A DNA stretch of 64,000 nt from Streptomyces aurantiacus (GCF_027107535.1 NZ_CP114283.1:1240001-1304000), one strand, 5' to 3'; positions 8,319 through 19,515 are shown, counted from the first letter of the stretch. The notes: generated by a model not told the origin, from the sequence alone. Made by a program: numbers and translations.

Positions 8319-10268
8319 ATGACAGAGCCGACGTCAACGACGACAAGGCTGACGGTCGCGCAGGCACTGGTGAGGTTCCTCACCGCCCAGTACTCGGAAC
8401 GCGACGGCGTCAGGCGCCGCCTGGTCGACGCCACCTGGGGCATTTTCGGGCACGGCAACGTCGCCGGGATCGGCCAGGCACTCCTCGAGTACGGCACGGT
8501 GTCCTCCGGCTCCGGGGGAACACCTCCCGGGGGAGCGCCTTCCGGGACCTCGGGCATGCCGTACCTCCAGGGCCGCAACGAGCAGTCCATGGTGCACGCG
8601 GCGGTCGGCTACGCACGCCAGTGCAACCGCCTCTCCGTCCAGGCCGTCACGACCTCCATCGGACCCGGCGCCACCAACCTGGTCACCGGAGCCGCCCTCG
8701 CCACCGTCAACCGCCTGCCGGTGCTCCTCCTGCCCGGCGACGTCTTCGCGACCCGCCCCGCCGACCCGGTCCTCCAGCAGCTCGAAGTCCCGTACGCGGG
8801 CGACGTGTCGGTCAACGACTGTCTGCGCCCGGTGTCGAGGTACTTCGACCGGATCACCCGCCCCGAGGCGCTGATCCCGGCCGCCCTCCAGGCGATGCGT
8901 GTGCTGACCGACCCGGTCGAGACGGGCGCCGTCACCCTCGCGCTGCCGCAGGACGTGCAGACGGAGGCCTTCGACTGGCCCGAGGAGTTCTTCGCCGAGC
9001 GCGTCTGGGCCGTACGCCGCCCGGTCGCCGACCCGGCGGAACTGGCCGCCGCCGTACGGGCCGTACGCGAGGCCCGGCGCCCCCTGGTCGTCGCGGGCGG
9101 CGGCGTCCACCACAGCGAGGCCGAGGACGCGCTCAGGAAGTTCGCCGACCTCACCCGCATCCCGGTCGCCTCGACGCAGGCCGGCAAGGGGTCGCTGAAC
9201 TGGGACCACCCGGCGGACGTCGGCGGCATCGGGCACACCGGCACGGCGACCGCCTGCGAACTGGCCCGCACCGCCGACCTGGTGATCGGCGTCGGCACCC
9301 GCTACACCGACTTCACCACCGCTTCCGGCACCCTCTTCGCCGCCCAGGGCGTCCGCTTCCTGAACATCAACATCGCGTCCTTCGACGGCCACAAGCTCTC
9401 CGGGCAGCCGCTGGTCGCGGACGCCCGCACGGCCCTGGAGGCCCTCACGGAGGCACTCGCGCCGCGCGGCCACCGCGCCGAACCCGCGTACGTCACCGAG
9501 TACACCGACGACAAGGAACGCTGGGAGTACCGCGTCGACGCCACGTACGAGGCGGAGGACCTGGACATACGGCCCACCCAGCCCCAGGTCCTCGGCCTGC
9601 TCGACGAGATCGTCACCGGGGACGACATCCTCATCAACGCCGCCGGCTCCCTCCCCGGCGACCTGCACAAACTCTGGCGCACCCGGTCCCGGGACCAGTA
9701 CCACGTCGAGTACGGCTACTCCTGCATGGGTTACGAGATCCCGGCCGCGATCGGCGTACGGCTCGCCGCGCCCGACCGTCCGGTGTGGGCGCTGGTCGGC
9801 GACGGCACGTACCTGATGATGCCGACGGAGATCGTCACCGCCGTGCAGGAGGGCATCGCGATCAAGGTCGTGATCCTGCAGAACCACGGGTACGCGTCCA
9901 TCGGCGGCCTCTCCGAGACGGTCGGCGGCGAGCGGTTCGCCACCGCCTACCGCCACCGCTCCGAGGACGGCACGTACACGGGGCGGCCGCTGCCCGTCGA
10001 CCTGGCCGCCAACGCCGCCAGCCTCGGCATGCGGGTGCTGCGCGCGAAGACCGTCCGCGACCTGCGGGCCGCCCTCGCCGAGGCACGGGCCGCCGACACT
10101 CCCACATGTGTCTACGTGGAGACCGAAACGGCAGACAGAGTGTCGGGCGCGCCCCCGGCCCAGGCCTGGTGGGATGTTCCTGTGGCCGAGACCGCGACCC
10201 GGTCGTCGGCGGTCAAGGCACGTGAGCTGTACGAACGGCACGTCTCCACCCGACGCCGCCATCTGTGA
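8319..10268 (+). CDS. iolD: 3D-(3,5/4)-trihydroxycyclohexane-1,2-dione acylhydrolase
   Basis: A 649-residue thiamine-diphosphate enzyme of the acetolactate-synthase-like family. It hydrolytically opens the ring of the diketo-inositol intermediate to 5-deoxy-glucuronate. The pyrimidine-binding half contains GRNEQSMVHAAVGYARQ with the activating Glu. The pyrophosphate/Mg-binding motif begins GDGTYLMMPTEI near residue 493 and ends at LQNHGYAS. The ATG at 8319 has GAGGG upstream. Length and motif order are normal for IolD. The product of this enzyme is the substrate of IolB, whose only gene here is broken. Confidence 0.93.
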   Translation: MTEPTSTTTRLTVAQALVRFLTAQYSERDGVRRRLVDATWGIFGHGNVAGIGQALLEYGTVSSGSGGTPPGGAPSGTSGMPYLQGRNEQSMVHAAVGYARQCNRLSVQAVTTSIGPGATNLVTGAALATVNRLPVLLLPGDVFATRPADPVLQQLEVPYAGDVSVNDCLRPVSRYFDRITRPEALIPAALQAMRVLTDPVETGAVTLALPQDVQTEAFDWPEEFFAERVWAVRRPVADPAELAAAVRAVREARRPLVVAGGGVHHSEAEDALRKFADLTRIPVASTQAGKGSLNWDHPADVGGIGHTGTATACELARTADLVIGVGTRYTDFTTASGTLFAAQGVRFLNINIASFDGHKLSGQPLVADARTALEALTEALAPRGHRAEPAYVTEYTDDKERWEYRVDATYEAEDLDIRPTQPQVLGLLDEIVTGDDILINAAGSLPGDLHKLWRTRSRDQYHVEYGYSCMGYEIPAAIGVRLAAPDRPVWALVGDGTYLMMPTEIVTAVQEGIAIKVVILQNHGYASIGGLSETVGGERFATAYRHRSEDGTYTGRPLPVDLAANAASLGMRVLRAKTVRDLRAALAEARAADTPTCVYVETETADRVSGAPPAQAWWDVPVAETATRSSAVKARELYERHVSTRRRHL

Positions 10269-10282
10269 AGGAGTTCTTGGTC

Positions 10283-11785
<1,503 letters not shown>

Positions 11786-11804
11786 GCACCCTCGCGCGTG
11801 GCGT

Positions 11805-11841
11805 CGGGCCGTCCGGATCCCGGGCGGCCCGGCGCTCTTTT
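11805..11841 (+). terminator. Terminator after mmsA
   Basis: A 12-base stem (11805-11816 with 11820-11831, one G-T pair, 3-base loop) followed by GCGCTCTTTTC. It lies 20 bases after the mmsA stop codon. Confidence 0.75.
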
Positions 11842-11930
11842 CGACGTCCGCGCCCCGGCAGGCGCGCGGGGAATCGAGGGACGAGCCGCGACCGGCCCGC
11901 ACTGGGCACCGGTGGAGCTGCCGAACTCCC

Positions 11931-11962
11931 CTGCCGCGTACCGCGCCCGCGGTACGCGGCAG
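11931..11962. terminator. Perfect 14-base-pair hairpin between mmsA and the fusion gene
   Basis: A 14-base stem (CTGCCGCGTACCGC at 11931-11944 paired with 11949-11962) closes a 4-base loop. There is no T run. It may back up the mmsA terminator or act in the leader of the next gene. Confidence 0.5.
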
Positions 11963-12045
11963 GGTACCCGTAGTCCTCTGGGATGCCCCCGGGATCCGCC
12001 GGACGGCTGCACCGGTTGTCCGTGGCGGCCCGTACCGTTGGGGGC

Positions 12046-14886
12046 ATGGATCTTCGAATGCCCGCACTACGACAGGGGCCGCGACGGTGGATCGCCGCCG
12101 CGGCCGTCGTCGTGGTGCTCGCCGGCGCCGGGACGTGGACCGCGGCCGCCTCCGACGAGGCACCCGCGGTGCACCGCACCGACCGGGTTCTCCCCACGGC
12201 CGACGGGGTGAGAATCGACACGTCGTACTTCACCGCCGGCTCTTCGGGGCGCCGGCCGGCCGTCCTGCTGACGCACGGCTTCGGCGGCAGCAAGAAGGAC
12301 GTACGGGCCCAGGCGGAGGACCTCGCCCGCGACGGGTACGCGGTGCTGACCTGGTCGTCGCGCAGCTTCGGCAGGTCCACGGGCAAGATCGGGCTGAACG
12401 ACCCGAAGGGCGAGGTCGCCGACGTCTCCCGCCTGATCGACTGGCTCGCCGAGCGCCCCGAGGTCGAGCTCGACAAGAGCGGAGACCCCCGGGTCGGCGT
12501 CACCGGTGCCTCGTACGGCGGCGCGGTCTCGCTGCTCGCGGCCGGTCACGACCAGCGGGTGGACGCCGTCGCCCCGTCGATCACGTACTGGAACCTCGCG
12601 GACGCGCTGTTCCCGAACGGCGTCTTCAAGAAGCTGTGGGCCGGGATGTTCATCAACTCCGGCGGTGGCTGCGACACGTTCGAGAAGCAGCTGTGCGAGA
12701 TGTACGAGCGGGTCGCCGAGTCCGGTAAGCCGGATGCCGAGGCCGTGAAGCTGCTGGAGGAGCGCAGCCCCTCCGCCGTCGGCGACCGCATCAAGGTGCC
12801 CACGCTCATCATGCAGGGCCAGACCGACTCCCTCTTCCCGCTCGGCCAGGCCGACGCGATCGCCAAGGCCGTCAGGGCCAACGGCGCCCCGGTGGACGTC
12901 GACTGGATCGCCGGCGGGCACGACGGCGGCGACAGGGAGACGGACCGCGTACAGGCGCGCGTGGCCTCCTGGTTCGACCGCTACCTGAAGGACGACAAGA
13001 ACGCCGACACGGGACCCGCGTTCCGGGTCACGCGCACCGGAGGCATCGACTCGACCGACGGCGCCGCCCAGTTGCGGGGCGCGAGCGGGGACACCTACCC
13101 CGGACTGTCGAGCGGCGACCGGCGGGTGGCGCTGAGCGGGCGTGAGCAGGAGTTCTCCAACCCCGCGGGCGCCAGCCCGCCCGGCGTCTCGGCCCTCCCC
13201 GGGCTCGGCGGTTCCGGCGGCCTCTCCCAGCTGTCCTCGCTCGGCGTCGGCGTGTCGCTCGACTTCCCCGGGCAGTTCGCGCGGTTCGAGTCGAAGGCCG
13301 TGACCGGGGACCTGCGGATCACCGGCTCGCCCACCGTCACGGTGAACGTGAAGTCGACGACCGGCGAAGCTGTGCTCTTCGCCAAGGTGTACGACGTCGG
13401 TCCCGGCGGCAGGCAGCAGGTCCTGCCGTCCCAGCTGGTCACCCCGGTCCGGATCGCGACCGGCGAGAGCGGCAAGGACGTCCGGCTCACCCTGCCCGCC
13501 ATCGACCACGAGGTGCAGGAGGGCCACAGGCTGCGTCTGGTCCTCGCCTCGACCGACCTCGGCTACGCGTCTCCGACGGCACCGGCCGAGTACACGGTCT
13601 CCCTGAAGAGCGACCTCGCCGTGCCGACCGCGCCCGGTGTGACGACCGCGGCCGCGTCCCTGCCCGCCTGGGTGTGGTGGCTGCCGCTCTCCGGCGCGCT
13701 GCTCGCCCTGGCCCTGCTGGTGACGGGCCGCCGCCGGACCACCGCGGCCCCGCCCGACCCGGCGCTCGCCGAAGTCCCCCTCCAGATCACGGACCTGAGC
13801 AAGCGGTACGCGAAGTCGGCGGACCGGTACGCGGTACGGGACCTGTCGTTCCGGGTGGAGAAGGGCCAGGTGCTCGGCCTGCTCGGACCGAACGGCGCGG
13901 GCAAGACCACCACGCTGCGCATGCTCATGGGCCTCATCAAGCCCGACGCCGGCGAGATCCGCGTCTTCGGGCACGCGATCAGGCCGGGCGCACCCGTCCT
14001 GTCCCGGGTCGGCGCGTTCGTGGAGGGCGCGGGCTTCCTCCCGCACCTCTCCGGCCGCGAGAACCTGGAGCTGTACTGGCAGGCCACCGGGCGTCCGTCC
14101 GAGGACGCCCACCTGGACGAGGCGCTGGAGATCGCGGGCCTCGGTGACGCACTGTCCCGCGCGGTCCGCACGTACTCCCAGGGCATGCGGCAGCGCCTCG
14201 CCATTGCCCAGGCCATGCTCGGCCTCCCGGACCTGCTGATCCTCGACGAGCCGACGAACGGCCTCGACCCGCCACAGATCCGTGAGATGCGCGAGGTCAT
14301 GATCCGTTACGCGGAGGCGGGCCGCACGGTCATCGTGTCCAGCCACCTCCTCGCCGAGGTCGAGCAGACCTGTACGCATCTGGTCGTCATGGACCGGGGC
14401 CGGCTGGTCCAGGCGGGCCCGGTCAGCGAGATCGTGGGCTCCGGCGACACCCTCCTCGTGGGCCTCGCGGCCGATATCGCGGACCCGCTGGTGGAGAAGG
14501 TGGCGGCACTGCCCGGCGTCGAGTCGGCGGTGCGGACGGACGACGGACTGCTGATACGGCTGACGGCGCGGGATGCCGCGCCGGCCGGCTCCGACAGCCC
14601 CGCCGCCACTGCCGCCGAGGGCACGCGCGCCGAGGCGGGTGCGGGCGACGGCTTGGACGGCTCCGGCTCCGGCGGACGGGCCGCCGTCGGTGTGCTCACG
14701 GCGACCGCGCCCGTGCCCGTGTCCGGCCCGGTGGACGAGGCGGACTCCGCAGCGGTCACCGACGGCTCCGCGGCAGCCGCCCGGCTGCTCGTCGAGCTGG
14801 TCCGGCTCGAAGTGCCGGTGGCCTCCCTCGGTCCCCACCGCCGCCTGGAGGACGCGTTCCTGACCCTGATCGGAGGCTCCGCGTGA
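12046..14886 (+). CDS. Fusion of extracytoplasmic alpha/beta-hydrolase (CocE/XPP type) and ABC-transporter ATPase
   Basis: A 946-residue two-function protein. Residues 15-35 are an N-terminal membrane anchor or signal. Residues 45-320 form an alpha/beta-hydrolase with nucleophile Ser157 (GASYGG), Asp261 and His292 (GGHDGG), and 330-525 a beta-rich C-terminal domain as in X-Pro dipeptidyl-peptidases. A second membrane segment follows at about 541-563. Residues 578-800 are an ABC ATPase with Walker A GPNGAGKT (615-622), signature YSQGMRQR and Walker B LLILDEP. A Ser/Gly/Ala-rich tail follows. By topology the hydrolase should be outside and the ATPase inside. The GTGA overlap with the next permease gene implies one complex. 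The substrate is unknown, possibly a peptide. Confidence 0.88.
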   Translation: MDLRMPALRQGPRRWIAAAAVVVVLAGAGTWTAAASDEAPAVHRTDRVLPTADGVRIDTSYFTAGSSGRRPAVLLTHGFGGSKKDVRAQAEDLARDGYAVLTWSSRSFGRSTGKIGLNDPKGEVADVSRLIDWLAERPEVELDKSGDPRVGVTGASYGGAVSLLAAGHDQRVDAVAPSITYWNLADALFPNGVFKKLWAGMFINSGGGCDTFEKQLCEMYERVAESGKPDAEAVKLLEERSPSAVGDRIKVPTLIMQGQTDSLFPLGQADAIAKAVRANGAPVDVDWIAGGHDGGDRETDRVQARVASWFDRYLKDDKNADTGPAFRVTRTGGIDSTDGAAQLRGASGDTYPGLSSGDRRVALSGREQEFSNPAGASPPGVSALPGLGGSGGLSQLSSLGVGVSLDFPGQFARFESKAVTGDLRITGSPTVTVNVKSTTGEAVLFAKVYDVGPGGRQQVLPSQLVTPVRIATGESGKDVRLTLPAIDHEVQEGHRLRLVLASTDLGYASPTAPAEYTVSLKSDLAVPTAPGVTTAAASLPAWVWWLPLSGALLALALLVTGRRRTTAAPPDPALAEVPLQITDLSKRYAKSADRYAVRDLSFRVEKGQVLGLLGPNGAGKTTTLRMLMGLIKPDAGEIRVFGHAIRPGAPVLSRVGAFVEGAGFLPHLSGRENLELYWQATGRPSEDAHLDEALEIAGLGDALSRAVRTYSQGMRQRLAIAQAMLGLPDLLILDEPTNGLDPPQIREMREVMIRYAEAGRTVIVSSHLLAEVEQTCTHLVVMDRGRLVQAGPVSEIVGSGDTLLVGLAADIADPLVEKVAALPGVESAVRTDDGLLIRLTARDAAPAGSDSPAATAAEGTRAEAGAGDGLDGSGSGGRAAVGVLTATAPVPVSGPVDEADSAAVTDGSAAAARLLVELVRLEVPVASLGPHRRLEDAFLTLIGGSA

Positions 14887-15746
14887 GCACACTTGTCGAG
14901 CGTGCCGAAGTGGCGGACGGCTACCGGGCCGGGCGGACACTGCCGCTGCGGGTCGAGCTGATGCGCCAGTTGAAGCGGCGCCGGACGCTGGTCATGGGGG
15001 CGGTCCTCGCCGCCCTGCCCTTTGTCCTGGCCGTGGCGTTCGCCATCGGCGGCCAGCCGGACGGGCGCGAGGGCCGGGTCACCCTCATGGACACGGCCAC
15101 GGCGTCGGGAGCCAACTTCGCCGCGACGAACCTCTTCGTCTCCGCGGGCTTCCTGCTGGTCATCCCCGTGGCGCTGTTCTGCGGCGACACCATCGCCTCG
15201 GAGGCGAGCTGGTCGTCCCTGCGCTACCTCCTCGCCGCCCCGGTGCCGAGGGCCCGTCTCCTGTGGTCGAAGCTCGTGGTCGCGCTCGGCCTCAGCCTCG
15301 CCGCGATGGTGCTGCTGCCGGTCGTCGCGCTGGTGGTGGGCTCGGTCGCGTACGGCTGGGGCCCGCTGGAGATCCCCACCGGCGGCGCCCTGTCCGCGGG
15401 CACCGCGGCGCAGCGTCTGGTGGTCGTGATCGCGTTCATCTTCGCGTCCCAACTGGTCACCGCGGGACTCGCGTTCTGGCTGTCGACGAAGACCGACGCA
15501 CCGCTGGGCGCGGTGGGAGGCGCGGTCGGCCTGACCATCGTGGGGAACGTGCTGGACGCGGTCACCGCCCTCGGCGACTGGCGCCACTTCCTGCCCGCGC
15601 ACTGGCAGTTCGCCTGGGCCGACGCCGTTCAGCCCCGCCCCGAGTGGGGCGGGATGATCCAGGGCACGGCGGTCTCCCTGACGTACGCGGTGGTGCTGTT
15701 CGCCCTGGCCTTCCGCGGTTTCGCCCGCAAGGACATCGTGTCCTAG
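14883..15746 (+). CDS. ABC transporter permease
   Basis: A 287-residue permease of the ABC-2 type with about six hydrophobic segments: one after the basic start (LMRQLKRRR), an extracytoplasmic loop, then LFVSAGFLLVIPVALFCGD and onward. The conserved cytoplasmic element SWSSLRYLLAAPVPR typical of ABC-2 permeases is present. The GTG start overlaps the stop of the upstream fusion gene (GTGA), so it is the membrane partner of that ATPase. The transported substrate is not predictable. Confidence 0.88.
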   Translation: MSTLVERAEVADGYRAGRTLPLRVELMRQLKRRRTLVMGAVLAALPFVLAVAFAIGGQPDGREGRVTLMDTATASGANFAATNLFVSAGFLLVIPVALFCGDTIASEASWSSLRYLLAAPVPRARLLWSKLVVALGLSLAAMVLLPVVALVVGSVAYGWGPLEIPTGGALSAGTAAQRLVVVIAFIFASQLVTAGLAFWLSTKTDAPLGAVGGAVGLTIVGNVLDAVTALGDWRHFLPAHWQFAWADAVQPRPEWGGMIQGTAVSLTYAVVLFALAFRGFARKDIVS

Positions 15747-15781
15747 ACCCCGTCCCGGGCAGGCCCGGCACCACCGGTGTG

Positions 15782-15815
15782 GATCCTCCGGACACCCTCA
15801 GGTCTCCGGAGGATC
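15782..15815 (+). terminator. Hairpin after the ABC permease gene
   Basis: An 11-base perfect stem, GATCCTCCGGA (15782-15792) with TCCGGAGGATC (15805-15815), lies 35 bases after the permease stop. No T run follows. Confidence 0.55.
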
Positions 15816-15948
15816 ACCCACCGGTCTCGAGGGCAGCCCACCGTGGCCGCATCGAGATTCATCCGCAACACCTTGGACCGCTCCTTCCGGCCGCCTCCGC
15901 CGTCACAGTCACATACGACGGCTCACAGAGGGCACCGAGGGGACGCAC

Positions 15949-17697
15949 ATGAGGCGCACCGAACGGCACCAGGCACAGCGGCCGCACACCCGGGGACGGC
16001 GGCGGCGCGCACGCGGCGCGCTCGTAGCCGTGACCGTCACCGCCGGACTCCTGCTCACCGCGTGCAGCGGCGGGAACAGCGACAGCTCGCAGGATCACGG
16101 AGGCACCGAGGCACGTGAGAAGGACGGCTTCCCGGCCCCCGCCCCCGCCCTGCCGACCGCGGGCGGCGACGAGGGCGAGAAGGGCGAGCTCCGCGAGAGC
16201 GCGCCCCCGGCCGACTACCTCTCCACCTTCGCCCTGGACGTCGACACAGCCTCGTACGGCTACGCGCGCCGCACCCTGGAGGACGGCCGGCGGCCCGCCC
16301 CGTCGACGATCCGCCCCGAGGAGTTCATCAACGGCCTCCGCCAGAACTACGAGCGCCCCGAGGGCAACGGCTTCACGGTCACGATGGACGGCGCCCGCCC
16401 GAACACCACCCGGAACCCCGTGTACGACCCGGACAACCCGAAACCCAGGGAAGACACGTACGACCCGTACGAAGGCAACGCGTACGAAGACGACCCGTAC
16501 GAAGACGACCCGTACAACGACGACCCGTACAACGACGACGCGTACGACACCTTCGGTGAGAACAGCCAGGACTGGCGGCTCGTCAGGGTCGGCCTGGCCA
16601 CCCGCGAGCCCCGGGACAGCGGCGAACGTCCGCCCGCCGCCCTCACCTTCGTCATCGACGTCTCGGGTTCCATGGCCGAACCGGGTCGGCTCGACCTGGT
16701 CAAGGACTCCCTGGGCGTGATGACGGACCGGCTGCGCGACGACGACGCGGTCGCGCTCGTCACCTTCAGCGACGAGGCGGAGACCATCCTGCCGATGACC
16801 CGCCTGGGCGACCGCCGCGACCGCGTCCACGACGCGATCGACACCCTGGAGCCCACCCTGTCGACGAACCTCGGCGCGGGCGTGAGCACCGGCTACCGCA
16901 CGGCGGTCGACGGCCTGCGCGAGGGCGCCACCAACCGGGTCGTCCTGCTCTCCGACGCCCTCGCCAACGACGGCGAGACGGACGCCGACGCCATCCTCGA
17001 CCGCATCGCGGACGCCCGCCGCAAGCACGGCATCACCCTCTTCGGAGTCGGCGTGGGCAGCGACTACGGCGACGCCCTCATGGAGCGCCTCGCCGACAAG
17101 GGCGACGGTCACACCACGTACGTGTCGAGCACCGAGGAGGCCCGTACGGTCTTCTGCGACGAGCTCCCCCGGAACATCGACCTCACGGCCCGGGACGCCA
17201 AGGCGCAGGTCGCCTTCGACCCGCGGACCGTCGAGCAGTTCCGGCTCCTCGGTTACGACAACCGGCAGGTCGCCGACGAGGACTTCCGCGACGACCGCGT
17301 GGACGGCGGCGAGGTGGGCCCCGGCCACACCGTGACGGCTCTGTACGCGGTGCGCACCAAGCCCGGCGCGACGGGGCATGTCGCCACGGCGACCGTACGG
17401 TGGCTCGACCCGAGGACCCGTGTCCCGCACGAGGAGACGGGCCAGGTCGAGGCCGAGTCCCTCGACCGGCCCCTGTGGAGCACGGGGACCGCGCGGAGCG
17501 GGCTCCAGGCCACGGTCGTCGCCGCGTACTTCGCCGACGTGCTGCGCTCCGTCGACGGCCGGCCGAACGCCCTGCCCGGCACACCGCCCCTACGCGACCT
17601 GGCCCGACGCGCGGACAGGCTGGCCGCCACCACAGAATCCAGGACGACCCGCCAACTGGCCGAATCCATCAACCAGGCAACAACCGTCACCAACTGA
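15949..17697 (+). CDS. Von Willebrand factor A lipoprotein (YfbK-like, DUF3520)
   Basis: A 582-residue lipoprotein. An Arg-rich start, hydrophobic stretch and lipobox LLTAC predict a lipidated Cys around residue 36. The N-terminal vWF-associated domain (STFALDVDTASYGYARRTL) comes next. A vWA domain has an intact metal-ion site (DVSGSM with downstream Thr/Asp), and the C-terminal DUF3520 region ends near RTTRQLAESI. An acidic repeat of DDPYE/DDPYN units (DNA 16490-16545) is inserted between the first two domains. The protein should sit on the outer face of the membrane and bind partners through Mg-dependent vWA contacts; its role is unknown. A run of Gly/Asp follows the lipobox as a spacer. 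Confidence 0.9.
   Translation: MRRTERHQAQRPHTRGRRRRARGALVAVTVTAGLLLTACSGGNSDSSQDHGGTEAREKDGFPAPAPALPTAGGDEGEKGELRESAPPADYLSTFALDVDTASYGYARRTLEDGRRPAPSTIRPEEFINGLRQNYERPEGNGFTVTMDGARPNTTRNPVYDPDNPKPREDTYDPYEGNAYEDDPYEDDPYNDDPYNDDAYDTFGENSQDWRLVRVGLATREPRDSGERPPAALTFVIDVSGSMAEPGRLDLVKDSLGVMTDRLRDDDAVALVTFSDEAETILPMTRLGDRRDRVHDAIDTLEPTLSTNLGAGVSTGYRTAVDGLREGATNRVVLLSDALANDGETDADAILDRIADARRKHGITLFGVGVGSDYGDALMERLADKGDGHTTYVSSTEEARTVFCDELPRNIDLTARDAKAQVAFDPRTVEQFRLLGYDNRQVADEDFRDDRVDGGEVGPGHTVTALYAVRTKPGATGHVATATVRWLDPRTRVPHEETGQVEAESLDRPLWSTGTARSGLQATVVAAYFADVLRSVDGRPNALPGTPPLRDLARRADRLAATTESRTTRQLAESINQATTVTN
16490..16549 (+). repeat. 15-base in-frame repeat in the vWA lipoprotein gene
   Basis: Four tandem units close to GACGACCCGTACGAA encode the acidic peptide DDPYE/DDPYN. 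This is a local coding microsatellite that could change protein length between strains. Confidence 0.7.
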
Positions 17698-17730
17698 CCC
17701 CGGCCCCCCAGCCACCGCGCTCGGAACGCA

Positions 17731-17781
17731 CCTGATAGGGGCGCGGGGAACGGCGCGACCAACCCCCACTCACCCGCACAG
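17731..17781. repeat. Dispersed intergenic repeat, copy 2
   Basis: Begins CTGATAGGGGCGCGGGGAA and differs from the copy at 4661-4710 at only a few positions. It runs into the last codons of the minus-strand membrane glycosyltransferase gene, so it covers both intergenic and coding sequence. Confidence 0.6.
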
Positions 17782-19515
17782 TTCCCGCTCCGCCCGCACC
17801 GGGTCGTTCGGAAAACGGAACGCCGTCCGCTCCCACGCCCCGGCGACGTTCCGCAGAAACCGCCCAGGCGTAAGCCGCCCCCGCACCGACGAGTTCAGCT
17901 CGGCGAGCCCACCACACCGCAGGGCTCGCCGAGCCGCCTCCACCCGCAAGGGGTCGACCCACCCGGGCAGATTCCCCGGCCCCGCGCCCGCCGCGCCCCG
18001 GTCGGCGGCGAGCCAGGCGACCGGCAGATGCTTCTCGTGCCCGGCCCGCCCCTGCCGGACCCGCTCGGAGTGCGCGGCCACGGGATAGGCGAGCCCGATC
18101 GGATCGAGCGCCGCCCCCTCCAGGGGCACGACCGACCCGTTGAGGCCGAGGACCACATAACTCGCCGTCACCGCACGCGCGTTGCCGGCAACCCGTGCGT
18201 CCTTCCCGAACAACAGCGCCGGCGCCCCGGAACGCCGAGCCGCCCACACCTTCCGCGTGTACTCCAGGTGATGCGGAGCCCCGACGAAGGTGTGGTGCAC
18301 CGGATGGGGATCGGCGTTGTGGCGGACGTACACCCCGCGCTCGTCCGCGATCCCCGCCGGCCCGATCAGCCCGGCGTACGGAATCCGCAGCCAGCCGGCG
18401 CACACCACCGCCCACAGGCCGACCCCGACCGCGGCGGACGTGCCCACCCGCGTCACCGGGACCGCGAAGACCGGCAGCAGCATCAGCAGCAGCCCGGGCA
18501 GCAGCATGCGCCCGTGCATGAAGTCACCGCCGACCTTGACGACGTACACCCAGCACAGCAGCCCGGCGACCACGGGCGCGAGCGCGGGAACGGCCCGCGC
18601 CGTCCCGGGGCCGCGACGCCCGCCCCGCACGGGCAGCACCGCCGCCGCCACGAACAGCGCGGGCACCCACAGCAGATAGGGATGCGCGAAGTCCCCCAGA
18701 TACCCGAGGCCGCGCCCCCACAGGCTCTGCGAGGCCTCCTTCGTCACGGCGGGCAGTGGCACCAGATGCCCGTAGTACCCGGCCCGGAAGACCTCGTACG
18801 CGACCGGCAGCGCGCCGGCCGCCCCGGCTCCCGCGAGCGCGCCCCGCCACGACGGCCGCACGAGCAGCCACTGTGCGCCCAGGAACACGACCGTCACCAG
18901 CCCCAGATCGGGCCGCACCAGAGGCCCGAGGCCGATGAGCACCGAGGTGGCGGGCGAGGCGGGCCGTGCCGTCAGCGCCAGCCACGCCCCCGCGATCCAG
19001 CAGGTGGCGAGCCCCGTCTCCAGCCCAGAGGTGGCGAAGTCCCACACGGGAGGCAGCCCGAGCAGCACCAGCGACCCCAACGGCACGGCCGCGCGCCCGC
19101 CGTACGTCCGCAGCGCGCCGATCCCCGCGAGCGCGAACCCGGCGGCGGTCAGCAGCAGCCCCCCGAACACCGCCGCCGACACGGGGTCGACCCCCGCCGC
19201 CCCGGCCCCGACGAGCAGCCACTGCCACAGGGTGCCGGTCGACGACTCGACCCGCTCACCCGCGTTGAACACGGGCCCGTTCCCCGCCAGCACCTGCCGC
19301 ACGGTCCGTACGTAGATGTAGGCGTCGTCGGACATCCACCGCCGCCGGTACCCCGCGTACGCCACCACGAGCGCGGGCGCGAGCCACACCGCGACCCGCA
19401 GCCGGCCCGGCCACGGGCCACCCGGACCGGAACCGGGCGGCGGTGACACCGAGGAGGACGAGGGCGGGCGGGCCTTGCGGTGGGCGGACCACGCGGGCGA
19501 ATGCGTCGACGTCAT
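17770..19515 (-). CDS. GT-C membrane glycosyltransferase (AftB-like)
   Basis: A 581-residue protein with about ten membrane segments in the first 400 residues and a hydrophilic C-terminal third. The first outer loop has the acidic pair of GT-C enzymes (WMSDDAYIYVRTV), then GNGPVFNAGERVESSTGTLW. This pattern matches the AftB arabinofuranosyltransferase-like family of actinobacteria, which use polyprenyl-phosphate sugars outside the membrane. Streptomyces lacks mycobacterial arabinogalactan, so the acceptor is unclear. The ATG at 19515 is preferred to a TTG at 19539; neither has a strong ribosome site. The 3-prime end overlaps the dispersed repeat at 17731-17781. Confidence 0.85.
   Translation of the reverse strand: MTSTHSPAWSAHRKARPPSSSSVSPPPGSGPGGPWPGRLRVAVWLAPALVVAYAGYRRRWMSDDAYIYVRTVRQVLAGNGPVFNAGERVESSTGTLWQWLLVGAGAAGVDPVSAAVFGGLLLTAAGFALAGIGALRTYGGRAAVPLGSLVLLGLPPVWDFATSGLETGLATCWIAGAWLALTARPASPATSVLIGLGPLVRPDLGLVTVVFLGAQWLLVRPSWRGALAGAGAAGALPVAYEVFRAGYYGHLVPLPAVTKEASQSLWGRGLGYLGDFAHPYLLWVPALFVAAAVLPVRGGRRGPGTARAVPALAPVVAGLLCWVYVVKVGGDFMHGRMLLPGLLLMLLPVFAVPVTRVGTSAAVGVGLWAVVCAGWLRIPYAGLIGPAGIADERGVYVRHNADPHPVHHTFVGAPHHLEYTRKVWAARRSGAPALLFGKDARVAGNARAVTASYVVLGLNGSVVPLEGAALDPIGLAYPVAAHSERVRQGRAGHEKHLPVAWLAADRGAAGAGPGNLPGWVDPLRVEAARRALRCGGLAELNSSVRGRLTPGRFLRNVAGAWERTAFRFPNDPVRAERELCG

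Noticed and set aside
12067..14940. A 957-residue minus-strand open frame covering the hydrolase-ATPase fusion
   Set aside because: It mirrors the third-position GC pattern of the plus-strand gene, has no domain pattern and is Gly/Arg/His-rich as expected for an antisense shadow in high-GC DNA.
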